Assembly: GCF_024362695.1 (NCBI RefSeq)
Contig: NC_065406.1
Location: 15,438,001 to 15,502,000 of the forward strand
DNA: 64,000 nt
DNA from: Pectinophora gossypiella
Taxonomy: Eukaryota > Arthropoda > Insecta > Lepidoptera > Gelechiidae
Direction: 5' to 3'
Positions 20,946 through 31,344 of this stretch are shown here, in pieces. A model generated the notes under the pieces. It was not told the origin of the DNA. It saw only the letters and a list, made by a program, of their open reading frames with translations, and ran no database searches. Both the position numbers and the translations under genes were made by a program. Position 1 is the stretch's first letter, and each line of letters starts with the position of its first letter.

Positions 20946-21365
20946 ATGAGAGATTGAATTCATGTTTTGGATCATAAACAATTGATATTACGTGGTTCAT
21001 ATGCTCGCCGAGGAGTGGTTTGGATATACTGTGCACCTCTTCATATCCTTTCGTGGATACAGGCGTGTTGCTAAGTTCTGCAGTTTGGGTTTTTCCTTGG
21101 CAATAAACATGGTTCCCAACAGTTGTCTACTACATACGGCCAAACTATTCCCTGGCAAAATAACGGATATGTCTAGCCTTTCATTGTTGTATAGCAAATG
21201 AGCTACGCTTGGTACTTGCAGCGATGATGCTAGCATAATAATTGAGGGTACACACGCGATGTTTTCCCTGACATCAAACAAAGCTTGTATGTATGTGGAA
21301 ATGGAAAATGAATGGTATTCGGTCGTGTTTCGGTAAGGCCTTGTGAAAGAAGCTTGTTTCGGACG
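20946..21365. other. Non-repeat stretch without a supported gene
   Basis: A 129-codon minus-strand frame spans it (21386-20997), but its start lies in a repeat tail and it shows no recognisable domain. Confidence 0.5.
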
Positions 21366-21400
21366 TTGCTTCAGAATCGGAATCATTTATTCAACGTAAT
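21366..21400 (-). repeat. LINE 3' tip, family K
   Basis: Reverse of AATAAATGATTCCGATTCTG, the 3' tip shared with 25108 and 60622. Confidence 0.6.
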
Positions 21401-21890
21401 TATATGCGAAAGTGAATGTATTTGTCTGTCTGTTTGTTTGACCACCTTTCACGATAAAACGGAATGACGAATTGACTTGATATTTAAGTGGAGATAGTTG
21501 AAGCGATGGATAGTGACATAGGCTATTTTGTCGCTTTCTAACTCTCTACTTCTCTAAAATGGGGGATGTAAGTTTGTATGAAGTGTTCCGCAATTTTCCA
21601 GGTAGAAAGCTAGAATTTGGTATGCGAACTATTTGTGACCAACAAAAAATCGTTCATCTATTTTTTGGCAGACAATCCATCTCCCCGTATGACGATTCAC
21701 CATAAAATAAATAACACAATTCCTCTGTCAGTTGAAGCAACATAGGTAGGTACTAGACAAAACAAGCAGCTGAACGCGGTAAATATGTATGAAAATAACA
21801 TAACATACAATAGGCGGCCTTATTGCTAAGTAGCAATCTCTTCCAGGCAACCTTTATACATAGGAGATATTGAATAGTTCCTCTATTGAT
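21401..21890. other. Unassigned DNA
   Basis: No gene. A GGCCTTATTGCTAAGTAGC word near 21813 is a family G scrap. Confidence 0.5.
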
Positions 21891-21899
21891 TAAATAATT

Positions 21900-22140
21900 G
21901 GTTATGTAAGGTTAGACGGGGGGCTGAAAGAGGATGATCCAGCAGGACGTAAATTGATCAAATTCAAGATGTTCTTAGAAAAGGTTCAGTATGATCTACT
22001 CTGAACCGGTGTGCGTGATTCAAACGACTGATGAATGTGGAGGAAGCAAGAGAAGTGTGTCAGGATCGAAGCAAATGGAATTCTATAGTTTCTGCTTACC
22101 CCGATGGGAAATAGGCGTAGGTTTAGGTATGTATCCTCAG
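21900..22140 (+). pseudogene. LINE family L, C-terminus with two in-frame stops
   Basis: From 21953 the frame reads IDQIQDVLRKGSV, a TGA stop, STLNRCA, another TGA, then FKRLMNVEEAREVCQDRSKW and NSIVSAYPDGK, ending at TAG 22112-22114. A TATG-type tail follows. The copy is dead. Confidence 0.8.
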
Positions 22141-22194
22141 CCTCTCCTTACCTTGCGAAATGACGTAAATTAAAAAATATTTTAAAAAATGCTG

Positions 22195-22305
22195 GAAGTA
22201 ATGGCTCTAGAGCAATAAGGCCGCCCAAATTGTACTGTATTCATGTGTTATGTCTGATTGTTGAAATTTACTTCTGTGCAATAAAGTATATTTGATTTGA
22301 TTTTA
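22195..22305 (+). mobile_element. LINE 3' end, family G
   Basis: AGCAATAAGGCCGCC, then GCAATAAAGTATATTTGATTTG. Same end as the insert at 14707-14988, other strand. Confidence 0.75.
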
Positions 22306-22392
22306 ATTAACCTTTGACAAGTTTGTTCATTATAATATAATATTATTATATATGTAACGCAGACGGCTTTACGGTTCGTCACCTGTCACGTT

Positions 22393-22689
22393 CATCATCA
22401 GCCCATTAACGTCCCCAATGCTGGGGCACGGGCCTTCCCTATGGATGGATAGGGAGATCGAGCCTTAAACCATCACGCGGGCCCAGTGCGGATTGATGGT
22501 CATTAACGACTGCTAATGCAGCCGGGACCAACGGCTTAACGTGCCTTCCGAAGCACGGAGGAGCTCGAGATGAAAACTTTTTTTTTTTTGTGGTCACCCA
22601 TCCTATGACCGGCCTTTGCGAAAGTTGCTTTACTTACTTCAACAATCGCAGAGCGAGCGCGTTAACCGCTGCGCCATCGAGCTCCTCAC
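22393..22689 (-). mobile_element. SINE type C, full length
   Basis: Flanked by GTCACGTT at 22385-22392 and 22690-22697. Core and 5S-like head are intact. An extra TTAC is present near 22630. Confidence 0.88.
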
Positions 22690-22697
22690 GTCACGTT

Positions 22698-23084
22698 ATT
22701 CAAACAAAAAGTTCAGCACAAACATGGCTACTCATGCGATTAATGTACCTCTGACTAACCCGATTGGGAGAAGAGTCGTGTGCTGATGTAACGTTATATA
22801 AACGGTGCACGTTGGCCGGAAGGAGCTTAATTTCCGTTGCACATCACTTTGTATAATATTATAACGTATTAAGTTTAATGCCTTACTACAATTTACGTAA
22901 TGTGTTCATCCAACTTGATGAATTCTTGGTCGGGTCGGAAACCGTATTATGTTAACACCTTTTACCTGTTACAGGAAAATTTTTGATCTTTCTTTTCACC
23001 TTTCCATGGTTTACTAACTACACACATAAGATTACGCTTATAAATAAAATAAAAAAAATAAAAATAACTAACTTACGGTGCACA
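22698..23084. other. S4 fragment and unassigned DNA
   Basis: S4 words (GATTAATGTACCTCTGACTA) at about 22735-22790. The rest is unassigned, with no gene. Confidence 0.5.
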
Positions 23085-23094
23085 GACCTGGTCA

Positions 23095-23451
23095 TTGACA
23101 GAACGTCAAAAGTCCAGGCTCAAGGTCTGCCAAAGAGCGATTGAGCGTAGTGTGTTAGGTGTCAAACGAATTGATCGAGTCCGAAACACAACACTGCGTT
23201 CAAAAACGGGAATCGTTGATGTGGGACGAAAAGCCGCCAAATTCAAATGGGATTGGGCCGGACATGTTTATCGCATGCACCCTGAGCGGTGAGCACGGAT
23301 CGTCACGCATTGGGTGCCTCGTGAGGGGTACAGGCGTCGTGGCAGACCTCGAAAGAGATGGCGTGATGACTTGGACGCATGCCGGAGGGACTGGTCGGAG
23401 TACGCACAGGACCGCGAAAAATGGAAAGAGGAAGGGGAGGCCTTTGCCTAG
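23095..23451 (+). pseudogene. LINE reverse transcriptase C-terminus with one in-frame stop
   Basis: The frame from 23095 reads TERQKSRLKVCQRAIERSVL, GVKRIDRVRN, FKWDWAGHVYRMHPER, then TGA at 23290-23292 where related copies have Trp (TGG). It continues in the same frame as ARIVTHWVPREGYRRRGRP, RKRWRDDLDACRRDW and AQDREKWKEEGEAFA, ending at TAG 23449-23451. The LxxCQRAxExxMLG-like start and RGRPRKRWRDD are classic C-terminal motifs of insect LINE polyproteins. The 3' words GGGGAGGCCTTTGCCTAGCA resemble the SINE type B tail. One nonsense change is visible; the polymerase core is absent. Confidence 0.85.
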
Positions 23452-23727
23452 CAGTAGGATCTAGTAGGCTAGATGTTTATTTCAGAATTCTATAATAGTC
23501 ATTACATAATTCGAATTGTAGCGTTGACAGCGACTCCCCGAACGTCGACTGCTTGACATCATGTCTGTCATTTTCTTGTACAGTTCAAAACACAATTTTA
23601 ATCTCGCTACATACAATTTTTTTTTTTTTACTGAAATAATTGCATTTGTGGTTCATTTTTCCATAGATATCATTCATCATTCCACATATAAAAATATTCA
23701 AAATAATAATGATATTATGTTCTTTTA

Positions 23728-23934
23728 AATCTTCTATCGTGTGGGTTGTGAGGTGGAGTACCAACCTCATCCACCCTGGTGTCAGGGTTACTATTGAACC
23801 GCCAAAGGCCCCTGTCATGGCTCATGTAACGACTAGATACTTACATTAGTAAGTAGTAACCAGGACCAACGGCTTAACGTGCCTTCCGAAGCACGGATCA
23901 TCTTACTATCAGACAATCAGGTGACCAGCCTGTA
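23728..23934 (-). mobile_element. SINE type A, head missing
   Basis: Tail and core present (GTCAGGGTTACTATTGA, TAACGTGCCTTCCGAAGCA). It stops at CCAGCCTGTA before the tRNA-like head. Confidence 0.85.
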
Positions 23935-24199
23935 CGTTTATTGTTTAATGTTTATTTATAATAATAATATATTGTATAGGAACACCACATTAACAAATAT
24001 GAAACTAAAAACAACTTTCACAAGAGAGTACAAATAGACAATAATCATTCAGGCAAAATTGTAATTGAATTTGCAAATACACTTCATACTCTCATGGAGT
24101 GTATTTGTATACATACTTGTATCGGGGTGGCGTTTGACATAGATTGAACCGTGCCGTACCTCGTGGATCACAGTTGCGATACTTCAGTATAAAACTTCT

Positions 24200-24325
24200 C
24201 GAAAATTGATAAATTTCAATTTAATACACATAGTAACGGGTTCTTACCGCGGTAAGAACCCATTATTATGTGTTTTAATTATGATAATAACCGCGTAAAC
24301 TTAAAACAATGTATTTTTTTTTTTA
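24200..24325. repeat. Inverted junction of a repeat with a 46-bp palindrome
   Basis: 24227-24249 and 24250-24272 are inverted copies around TACCGCGGTA, with two mismatched pairs. The right half is the GGTAAGAACCCATTA...ACCGCGTAAAC repeat also seen at 33015-33080 and 52030-52095 (reverse). Confidence 0.75.
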
Positions 24326-24394
24326 ATAGTCATATTTTATTGATTATAATATATGAAAAATATACGTTTTTTTTTCCATAATTTTATACAAATA

Positions 24395-24500
24395 TACTTA
24401 ATCGCACCAAAATAAATTACAAAACCTCTTAACTAGGTACATGGCAAATGGCGGCCTTATCGCTTAAACCGATTTCTTCCAGACAATCATAAGTTGAGGA
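24395..24500 (-). mobile_element. LINE 3' end fragment, family G relative
   Basis: CGCACCAAAATAAATTAC, then GGCAAATGGCGGCCTTATCG. Same as 25485-25570. Confidence 0.65.
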
Positions 24501-25107
24501 AACATGTAAAAATTGAAATTGAAAGATTGTGGGTACAAACTATAAGTACAACTTACCAATAAATACACGTAAATAAATATACCTAACCTATATACCTACT
24601 TATATAAATAGTACACACAAAATACAACACATAATAAGTAACTCAAGAGTCACAGAATATAAATAACACTAGAACACACTTCATTACAAAAACAGAACCA
24701 TTTACATTTTTTTAAAAATGGAAAAGTTGTTTAATTTTCGTAATATTGTTTTCATTCATAGTATACCTCTAGGAAGTATGATATCAATTTTCATAGTCTA
24801 TACGGTATTAATAAAAATGTACTTAATAAAAAAGTGGACGCATAAGTAAAGTGTGTACTTACCAAAATGTCCTGATTCAGTTGTTCGTGACAGAACTACC
24901 GAACAGTGAGACGATTATGTCTACATGGTGAACGAATTGGGATAATTTGGACAAACGCGCAGTTATATTGATTGGCGGTGGTTGCTGCGTGTGTGGTTAC
25001 AGTAATGAGCGAAAACATGCATATTATTGATGTATAAACGTCATATATAAGCATCAGTAACAGTAGCATGGAGACCGCATAATGCGCGTGACGCCGCATA
25101 TCGCATA
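24501..25107. other. AT-rich DNA without a gene
   Basis: Nothing beyond short AT words is recognised. Confidence 0.5.
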
Positions 25108-25151
25108 GAAATCAGAAATCGGAATCATTTATTCAACGTCATTATTATGGA

Positions 25152-25352
25152 TGGCCAGGCGCGCACTACGAGTTTTTCGCCGCGCGGCAGAAAAAAGCAG
25201 CGGCATAATGTCGCACTGTATATACCAAACAGTTTTAAATTGTATTGCGCGCACTTGATGGCAGAGCCACCGCAGCGGCGCAGATTACAGTGCGACATTA
25301 TGCCGCTGCTCTTTTCTGCCGTGCGGCGAGAAACTCGTAGTGCGCGGCTGGC
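25152..25352. mobile_element. GC-rich fold-back element (about 200 bp)
   Basis: The left arm GGCCAGGCGCGCACTACGAG and the right arm (reversed) GGCCAGCCGCGCACTACGAG stay similar for about 65 bp, through GCAGCGGCATAATGTCGCAC. It has a GC-rich stem in AT-rich surroundings. Relative to 60622-60700 it sits between GGAT and AAAC, with no clear target duplication. Confidence 0.8.
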
Positions 25353-25462
25353 CAAACTTGTTGAAGGTCAATGTAATATTTTTGAATCTACGTCATTTCG
25401 CAAGGTGTTATGGCTGAGGAGAAAAAATGACAAGAAACTACAACAGCAACAAATCTTTTAAA

Positions 25463-25575
25463 TCAATACAATACAATACAATACAAATACACTTTATTGC
25501 ACCAAAATAAAAAGAAATAATTACAAAAAGTCTCTTAACTAAGTACATGGCAAATGGCGGCCTTATCGCTCAATC
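25463..25575 (-). mobile_element. Nested LINE 3' fragment, family G relative
   Basis: A run of ATACA units, CTTTATTGCACCAAAATAAA, then TGGCAAATGGCGGCCTTATC. Flanked by AATCAAT on both sides. Confidence 0.65.
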
Positions 25576-25648
25576 AATGAGAATCATTACTCTTATAATA
25601 TGCTTATTTACATAAAGTAAGCTTCAAAATTCAAATTCAAAATTCAAA

Positions 25649-25651
<3 letters not shown>

Positions 25652-25679
<28 letters not shown>
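25652..25679 (+). repeat. (AC)n microsatellite
   Basis: About 14 AC units. Confidence 0.95.
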
Positions 25680-25681
<2 letters not shown>

Positions 25682-27123
25682 ACATGAGCTGTAAATTTAT
25701 TTTGTGAAAAATTCAAAATATTATCTAGTATTTTATTGTAAATTGTATCTTAGGACTTCGTGTCAAAAAAAGATTTAGTTCCTAGCTCAGCCATTGGTGG
25801 GGTGCGGAGAGTTGCCGTTCTATACGTAATATTATTATTTATTCTACGATGGAGAGTCCGGAATGTGCCGAAGAGGTAGGAAGAAGTGTATTACACACAT
25901 TCACACACACACACATTTTTTTTTATTATTATACATTCTGTACATTTTTTATTTAAAATTCTATAATACATTATATATACATTCCTCGTCAAACATGTTT
26001 AAGTCCCGAGATCCTATTGCCATTAACCAGACACAAATTATGGATTTCATACAATTACGTATATATATGTATGATCCAAACATGAATTCAAACTGTGTGA
26101 CCAAACATATTTTAACAAAAAAACTTGTTTTTGATGAATTGTGTAATTACCAACTCAAAAAACTTGAGTAGTGTTTCGCCCTATAATTTGGTACGAAACG
26201 CCTAAAATATGTTACTCGACATTTGCTCACACTAAAATTTGAAGCCCATTTTCAAGGAAACGCCTACCCAAAATGTGGTCTACATAAAACCCTTTTCTTG
26301 TTTTGAAAATCACGAACATGAATGTGGTGATCCGATTAAAGTTTGCAGAGTTGAGCGAACTATTGATTCCAATTTGCCGAAAGTATTCTAATTGGGAGAG
26401 GCCCGCTTTGATGTGGTGTTGACAACAATTGTTCTGAAATTATATTCTTAATTCAATTAATTATATCGGAAGCATAGGGGCAGCAGCAACAGTCTCCTGA
26501 AGGTGGTCTCACAAAGGATGGACAGTCCCATCCTCACTCACTGGATGTACATGCATGTGATATCCAATGAAAATTATAAATTTTACTAACTTAGATATAA
26601 TCTTCTATTACTAACAAAATATGGATAAATATCTGAAAATAAAATATTTCATTCATTCATGCATTCATTCATAGGCATACTTGCATGTATAAATGTACAC
26701 CCACGTCTCGCCAACTATGTTTAAGTCCCATTCAATAGAGAGCGAGCCTATTGCCATTAACCGGGCAATGTTGGAATCCACGTGATATCAATTATCAGGG
26801 GGGTTAAAATGTGTCGAATCGAAGCAATTCATCTAAGAGAGCAATATTGCAATTTGACATTTGCGCATATAAAAGTAAGTGCGTAATCCAAACAAATGTA
26901 TAATTCAAAAAAAAAAAAAAAAATAATAATAAAAATAAATTTAATTTTGCGAATTCCATTGTATATTTGCAAAAGCTAAACCGAACCCGAATCCAACCGA
27001 ACGGTATTTAATTAGTCGACAAATATATAGTGGAATTCGTGTAAGTTAAACAATGTTTCTACTGATTTTAGTGAATATGCTATTTTATCAAAAAGTAACA
27101 AGACAAAGTATAATATGTAAACT
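25680..27123. other. AT-rich DNA with repeat E fragments, no gene
   Basis: Repeat E words (CCTATTGCCATTAACC, GATCCAAACATGAATTC) at 26015-26090 and about 26745-26800. A 102-codon frame at 25863-26171 runs through (AC)n, T runs and repeat E, and is not credible. GCAATATTGCAATTTGACATTTGCGCAT at 26841-26868 recurs at 61441-61468. Confidence 0.55.
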
Positions 27124-27131
27124 ATGATACC

Positions 27132-27781
27132 TAGGGAATGCATTCCTGTCTCGAGATCGCAAATTTGAGGTACCGCAGGATTGGAAGTATCAATCTCACG
27201 AAATACCGAAAATTTCATGTCTAGTTCATAAAAAAAATGCAAAGTTAGGATGGCTAAAAACGATACGAAACGACCTTGTTTGTGCAAAAAAAAATATTTT
27301 TTGAAAGAAAACAAAAACCTTTTGTTCTTCAATATCTATATCTACCTACTCAGCCTGTATCCACCCACTGCTGGGTATAGGCCGCCTCTCTTTCACGCCA
27401 TCTTTTCCGGTCCTGTGCAAGTCTCTTCCATTGCTTTCCGGCGTACCTCACAATGTCACCCGACCACCGGGCTGGTGGTCTGCCTCGATATCGCATACCA
27501 TCCCTTGGCCACCATTCGGTAACAGCCTTACTCCATCTGTTGTCTTCCCGGCTTGCCAAGCGTATATTAGAGTACTAACTAAAGTAAGATAAGTAAGATT
27601 AAGTAGTAAGGTAAGTGAGATTTCTTTGGAAATCAGCATAATCAAAACAAAAAGTATAACTCAAGGAGATTCGCCCAATCTCGAATGAGTTCTCGTCACA
27701 TTATGCTTCGGGATTGATCCCGAAAAATTAGACGAGATATCTCGAGATCAGGATCCCGCAAGATCGGGATTGCATTCCCTA
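27132..27781. mobile_element. hAT-like non-autonomous transposon with nested LINE
   Basis: The ends are inverted TAGGGAATGCATTCC and (reversed) TAGGGAATGCAATCC, with further inverted similarity inside (GATCTCGAG, CGGGAT words). Flanks ATGATACC (27124-27131) and ATGACACC (27782-27789) form an 8-bp duplication with one change, as hAT elements make. The second copy, 57268-57626, lacks the LINE piece. No transposase is encoded. Confidence 0.78.
27335..27600 (-). pseudogene. LINE reverse transcriptase C-terminal fragment nested in the hAT-like element
   Basis: Minus-strand frame 27559-27350 (69 codons) reads MASREDNRWSKAVTEWWPRD, GMRYRGRPPARWSGDIVRYA, GKQWKRLAQDRKRWREREAA and YTQQWVDTG, then stop. 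RGRPxxRWxxDI...W...AQDRxxW is the usual C-terminus of an insect LINE polyprotein. The final codons overlap GCCTATACCCAGCAGTGGG, close to the tails of SINE types B and C. Only the last part of the protein is present; the outer edges are approximate. Confidence 0.82.
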
Positions 27782-27789
27782 ATGACACC

Positions 27790-28149
27790 TAATTAGTAAA
27801 TATTTTTTTCTTAAGTTTGAGTTTAGCGTGCGGCGTATGGCGTGAGGGGCATAATATATGCCTCGTAAAGTGTATCCTGTATACTAACCACAAATCTGCA
27901 ACAGTTATCATGTGTGACTAACGGCTATAATTCATGTTTAACATTTGTCACGTTATAATTTCGGAACAGTTTGACAAATCGAGCCACCGCAAGAGCAATG
28001 CTCGTAATGGTATGAGATCTCTCACGCGAACTAAATTAGTGTAATTTGTCCGCAGTCACATATGTATAGGATTGTATAGGGATTTTGGTATGTGGTTTGA
28101 TCCTTTTGTGGCCTGGTGACCTGTACATTGGTATTCAGATAAGGGTAGT
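27790..28149. other. Unassigned DNA
   Basis: No gene or clear repeat. Confidence 0.5.
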
Positions 28150-28383
28150 TCAGGTACGATAGGTACAATACCTAGCTTACAGATCATCGTATTGATTCCA
28201 GCCTGTATGACAACCGCGCCGCGCGCGGGGCGAATTATATCGAGGCCTTTGACCAATAGCCGTTTGACGTCCATCTACGTAGATATTCAATATAATTCGA
28301 GCCGCGCGCGGCGCGGTTGTCATGCAGACCTAGCTGGAATCAATACGGTGATCGGTAGGCTAGGTAAGTAGGGAATCGTACTT
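28150..28383. mobile_element. GC-rich long inverted repeat (about 230 bp)
   Basis: The left arm contains CGTATTGATTCCAGC, ATGACAACCGCGCCGCGCGC and GAATTATAT. The right arm holds the reverse complements, and weaker similarity extends out to GTACGAT/ATCGTAC near both edges. It is probably a MITE. No frame. Confidence 0.78.
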
Positions 28384-28611
28384 GTCGCGAACTCTTTAGT
28401 TGGGCAGCGACTGGCTGGTCTCCGGCCTGTCATGGAATGTCATTTTTGTTTTATTTTTTGATACGTTTTTGTTCTGTTGTTGACGCTGACGTTCTGCGGT
28501 GTTCACTTACTGTTATATTTTACATTATATTTTGGCTTTTTTCTTATTAAGTATTTACTTTTATTACCTATTATCACGAGCTGCCGCGCATTAAGTCCGG
28601 CGCAGTACTCG

Positions 28612-28820
28612 TCGAGCCCGCTTACCTGATCTGAAGATTTCACAAGACCGATTTTGTATAGAAGCGATTACCTTTCTAATGTTAGGTCACATACCTCCGG
28701 AAAGCATTTCTCAGGAATGCGAGTTTCCTCAGGATATTTTTTCACTACTGAGCACGTGATATTATTTACGATTCAAACATGGATTCGAAAATAAAATCGA
28801 GAATCATTGGTTTGGTCCTT
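28612..28820 (-). mobile_element. SINE type D, head missing
   Basis: CCGCTTACCTGATCTGAAGA, GTCACATACCTCCGGAAAGC and GAGCACGTGATA. The tRNA-like head seen at 42690 and 51060 is absent. Confidence 0.65.
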
Positions 28821-28842
28821 TGCAGGTTACGAATCTGTTGTT

Positions 28843-28942
28843 GCACGGTGGATGAAACGTTCGTTATGTAAAAAATTACAGTATTTTATTAGTTGTAACT
28901 ATGTTATCTACAGAATAAATATATTTTTGAATTTATAGTGAG
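28843..28942 (+). mobile_element. LINE 3' tip, family X
   Basis: GATGAAACGTTCGTTATG, then GAATAAATATATTTTTGAATT. Confidence 0.7.
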
Positions 28943-29005
28943 AATCAAGCATTCTTTCAACTAGGTTTTCAAGGCTCTCTAAAGTAGAGAACCGCAATGT
29001 CAATA

Positions 29006-29192
29006 TGATCCGATGATCCGTGCTTCGGAAGGCACGTTAAGCTGTTGGTCCCGGTTACTAATTACTGATGTACGTAAGTAGTCGTTACATGAGCCGTGTC
29101 AGGAGCCTTTGGCGGCTCAATAATAACCCTGACACCAAGGTTGATGAGGTTGTCAATTCGCCTCACAACCCACACGATAGAAGAAAAAGAAG
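29006..29192 (+). mobile_element. SINE type A, 5'-truncated
   Basis: Core (CCGTGCTTCGGAAGGCACG) and tail to ACGATAGAAGAAAAAGAAG. Confidence 0.85.
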
Positions 29193-29269
29193 ATGTCAAT
29201 ATAATATAATATAGATAAATGGAAACGTAATAAAATAACATCTCAAAAAAATAAATAAATAAATAAATC

Positions 29270-29415
29270 TCGTTTAAGTATGGGTTCTCTGTTCATCTTA
29301 CAATCGATGTACCTTTGACTAGCTCAATTGCAAGGAACACGATAGGTGGTGAGCCGTATCGCTGTCTATATCCGTACAACTAACTATGTTAGTGTAAACT
29401 GCACTTGACATACAT
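29270..29415. repeat. S4 repeat fragments
   Basis: CAATCGATGTACCTTTGACT and ACGATAGGTGGTGAGCCGTA. Confidence 0.55.
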
Positions 29416-29424
29416 ACATATGTA

Positions 29425-29566
29425 CAGTCATGAGCAGTATCATGAACCCACTTTAGAACCCTGTCGCACTATCATATTTGACATTTAATGAGACTTACGG
29501 TTTAATTTGTCAAAAAAGTTAATGTGACATGGTTTCAAAGTGTATACATATTAGTACTCGTGACCG
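29425..29566. mobile_element. Palindromic TA-flanked MITE, family M
   Basis: 142 bp between TA dinucleotides. Starts CAGTCATGAGCAGT, ends ACTCGTGACCG. Confidence 0.82.
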
Positions 29567-29729
29567 TATACAAAATTACGCCTATTTGCCGTTAGGGTAG
29601 GCAAAGGTCACTGAACTCCACTTACTACGATCCTGACACACCACGATCGCTTATTGCATTCACGCATACTCCTAATTCCACTTAAGATAAATTAATGACT
29701 CATCACCATCATCTCCCTAGCATTATCCC

Positions 29730-29905
29730 GTTTCTCACAAGGTCCGCTTACCTAACCTGAACATTTGACAGGACCAGTTTTTACGAAAGCGACTGCCTGT
29801 CTGACCTTCCAACCCGCGAAGGGAAACCCAGCCCAATATAGGTTAGGACACATATCTCCGAAAATACATTTCTCGGGAATGTGGGTTTCCTCAAGATGTT
29901 TTCAT
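29730..29905 (-). mobile_element. SINE type D, head missing
   Basis: GGTCCGCTTACCTAACCTGA through GGGTTTCCTCAAGATGTTTTC. Confidence 0.7.
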
Positions 29906-30476
29906 CTTAATCACACAAAAACAAACAAAAAAATAAAAAAATAAAGATAAATTAATAATAACTCATTGAAGCAAAAATCGGTACCGACGATCAAACCGGC
30001 GCAAAGCCTCGTTTATATAAGTTTCCACGCAGTAAGAAAAATATAGCACAAATAAAACAAAAACACGATAATAAAATTAATATTAAACAAACGTGCCAAT
30101 TCGTGTTACTGGTGTTGTAAAACGCAACATGCTTTGTCGGATTTAATTCGCCGAGTGAAACACGCCACGCCGTGCCGTCGAATTAGGGCAATCCGTAAAG
30201 CACGCAAGGTTGGTAATCTCTGGAATCCGTGTACATCAGGAATTGGGGCACTGGGAAACATCGAGTTCGTAGCAGTTGGACACCATTCAGTAAGTATACT
30301 TAACGCAACATCTAGATTCCCTAACACGGTTGTATGTGTGAGATCGTGAAGATGGGTGTGTAATACGCCGGTAAATTAAAGCAATACGCCCGTGCACATG
30401 ACTGCGTGCGTGTGTAAGCGTGAGTGAGGGCGCGTATGTGTGCATGTGTGAAAGTGTGAGTACTTTTGTTTGTAGG
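29906..30476. other. Unassigned DNA
   Basis: Opposing short frames at 30106-30349 overlap each other, and neither has a recognisable domain. TG-rich words at 30395-30470. Confidence 0.5.
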
Positions 30477-30496
30477 TCGTTTATAGGGCTAGCAGA

Positions 30497-30665
30497 AGAA
30501 GACCTAGAGAGACATATTGACCAAATTGGAGATATTCTTAGAAAAGGTTAAGTATGATCTACTCTGAACTGGGATGCATGTATGAAACAATTGATGAATG
30601 TGGAGGAAGCAAGAGTCTGCTTACCCTCTGAAGTAGGCTTGTGTTTACGTATGTATGTATGGATG
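30497..30665 (+). pseudogene. LINE family L, C-terminus, broken
   Basis: Pieces RRPRETY, DQIGDILRKG, ACMKQLMNVEEAR, then loss of the CQDRSKW segment and CTTACCCTCTGAAGTAGGC...TATGTATGTATGG. Stops and a deletion break the frame. Confidence 0.7.
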
Positions 30666-30942
30666 TACAATACACCTCTGCCTACCCATTCGAGGATACA
30701 GGTGAGCTGTTATGTACGTTATGCATATTCCAAATAACCTTGGAGACGTTATCAAAGAGTCTCGAGTCATAATACATTCACGAGTTAGACATCGTACCTC
30801 CCAGTAGGGCTGACACTCGGGACCGTAAGTCATTTGTTTTTCATAACAGGGAAATAGGGAGCCTTGGCTGGTAACTTATCTAATAAATCGTTAGTCGCAA
30901 GAGACATTCACTTGTTATTATTTGAATTTGTGCTCAGTTATG
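30666..30942. other. Unassigned DNA
   Basis: No gene seen. Confidence 0.45.
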
Positions 30943-31262
30943 CTTCTTCTTCTAGCGTGTGGATTGTAAGTTGGACAACTACTCAGCAACCCTAGTGTCA
31001 GGGTTATTGCTGAGCCGCCAAAGGCAGACAGAGCTCATGTAACGATTACTCACTTACATCAATAAGTAACCGGGACCAACGGCATAACGTGCCTTCCGAA
31101 GTACATACAGATCATCTTACCTTCGGACAATCAGGTGATCAGCTTGTAATGTCCTTACCAAACAAAGGAACCAAACTAGGGATCACAAAGTGACTTTTGT
31201 CCACCGAGATTCGTACCCGGGATCTCCGGATCATGCGCCCAACGCTCAACCACTTGGATGGC
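30943..31262 (-). mobile_element. SINE type A, near full length
   Basis: Tail (CTTCTTCTTCTAGCGTGTGG), core and tRNA-like head ending at CAACCACTTGGATGG. Diverged. Confidence 0.85.
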
Positions 31263-31344
31263 AAAAAAAAAACATATAGGATTGTTTGGAAAAAAGTGAT
31301 CGGCACATTGTTACTACCCGGAATAAGCATTATCTTGCCTTACA

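Larger units (their letters stand above)
25108..25640 (-). mobile_element. LINE 3' end, family K, carrying two nested insertions
   Basis: GGAATCATTTATTCAACGTC, then (after the hairpin) AACTTGTTGAAGGTCAATGT and TTTCGCAAGGTGTTA, then (after a family G piece) GAGAATCATTACTCTTATAA. The uninterrupted relative is at 60622-60856. Confidence 0.75.

Noticed and set aside
20997..21386. 129-codon minus frame
   Set aside because: It begins in the reversed LINE tail GGAATCAT and continues through unrelated flank. No domain is recognised, so it is probably chance.
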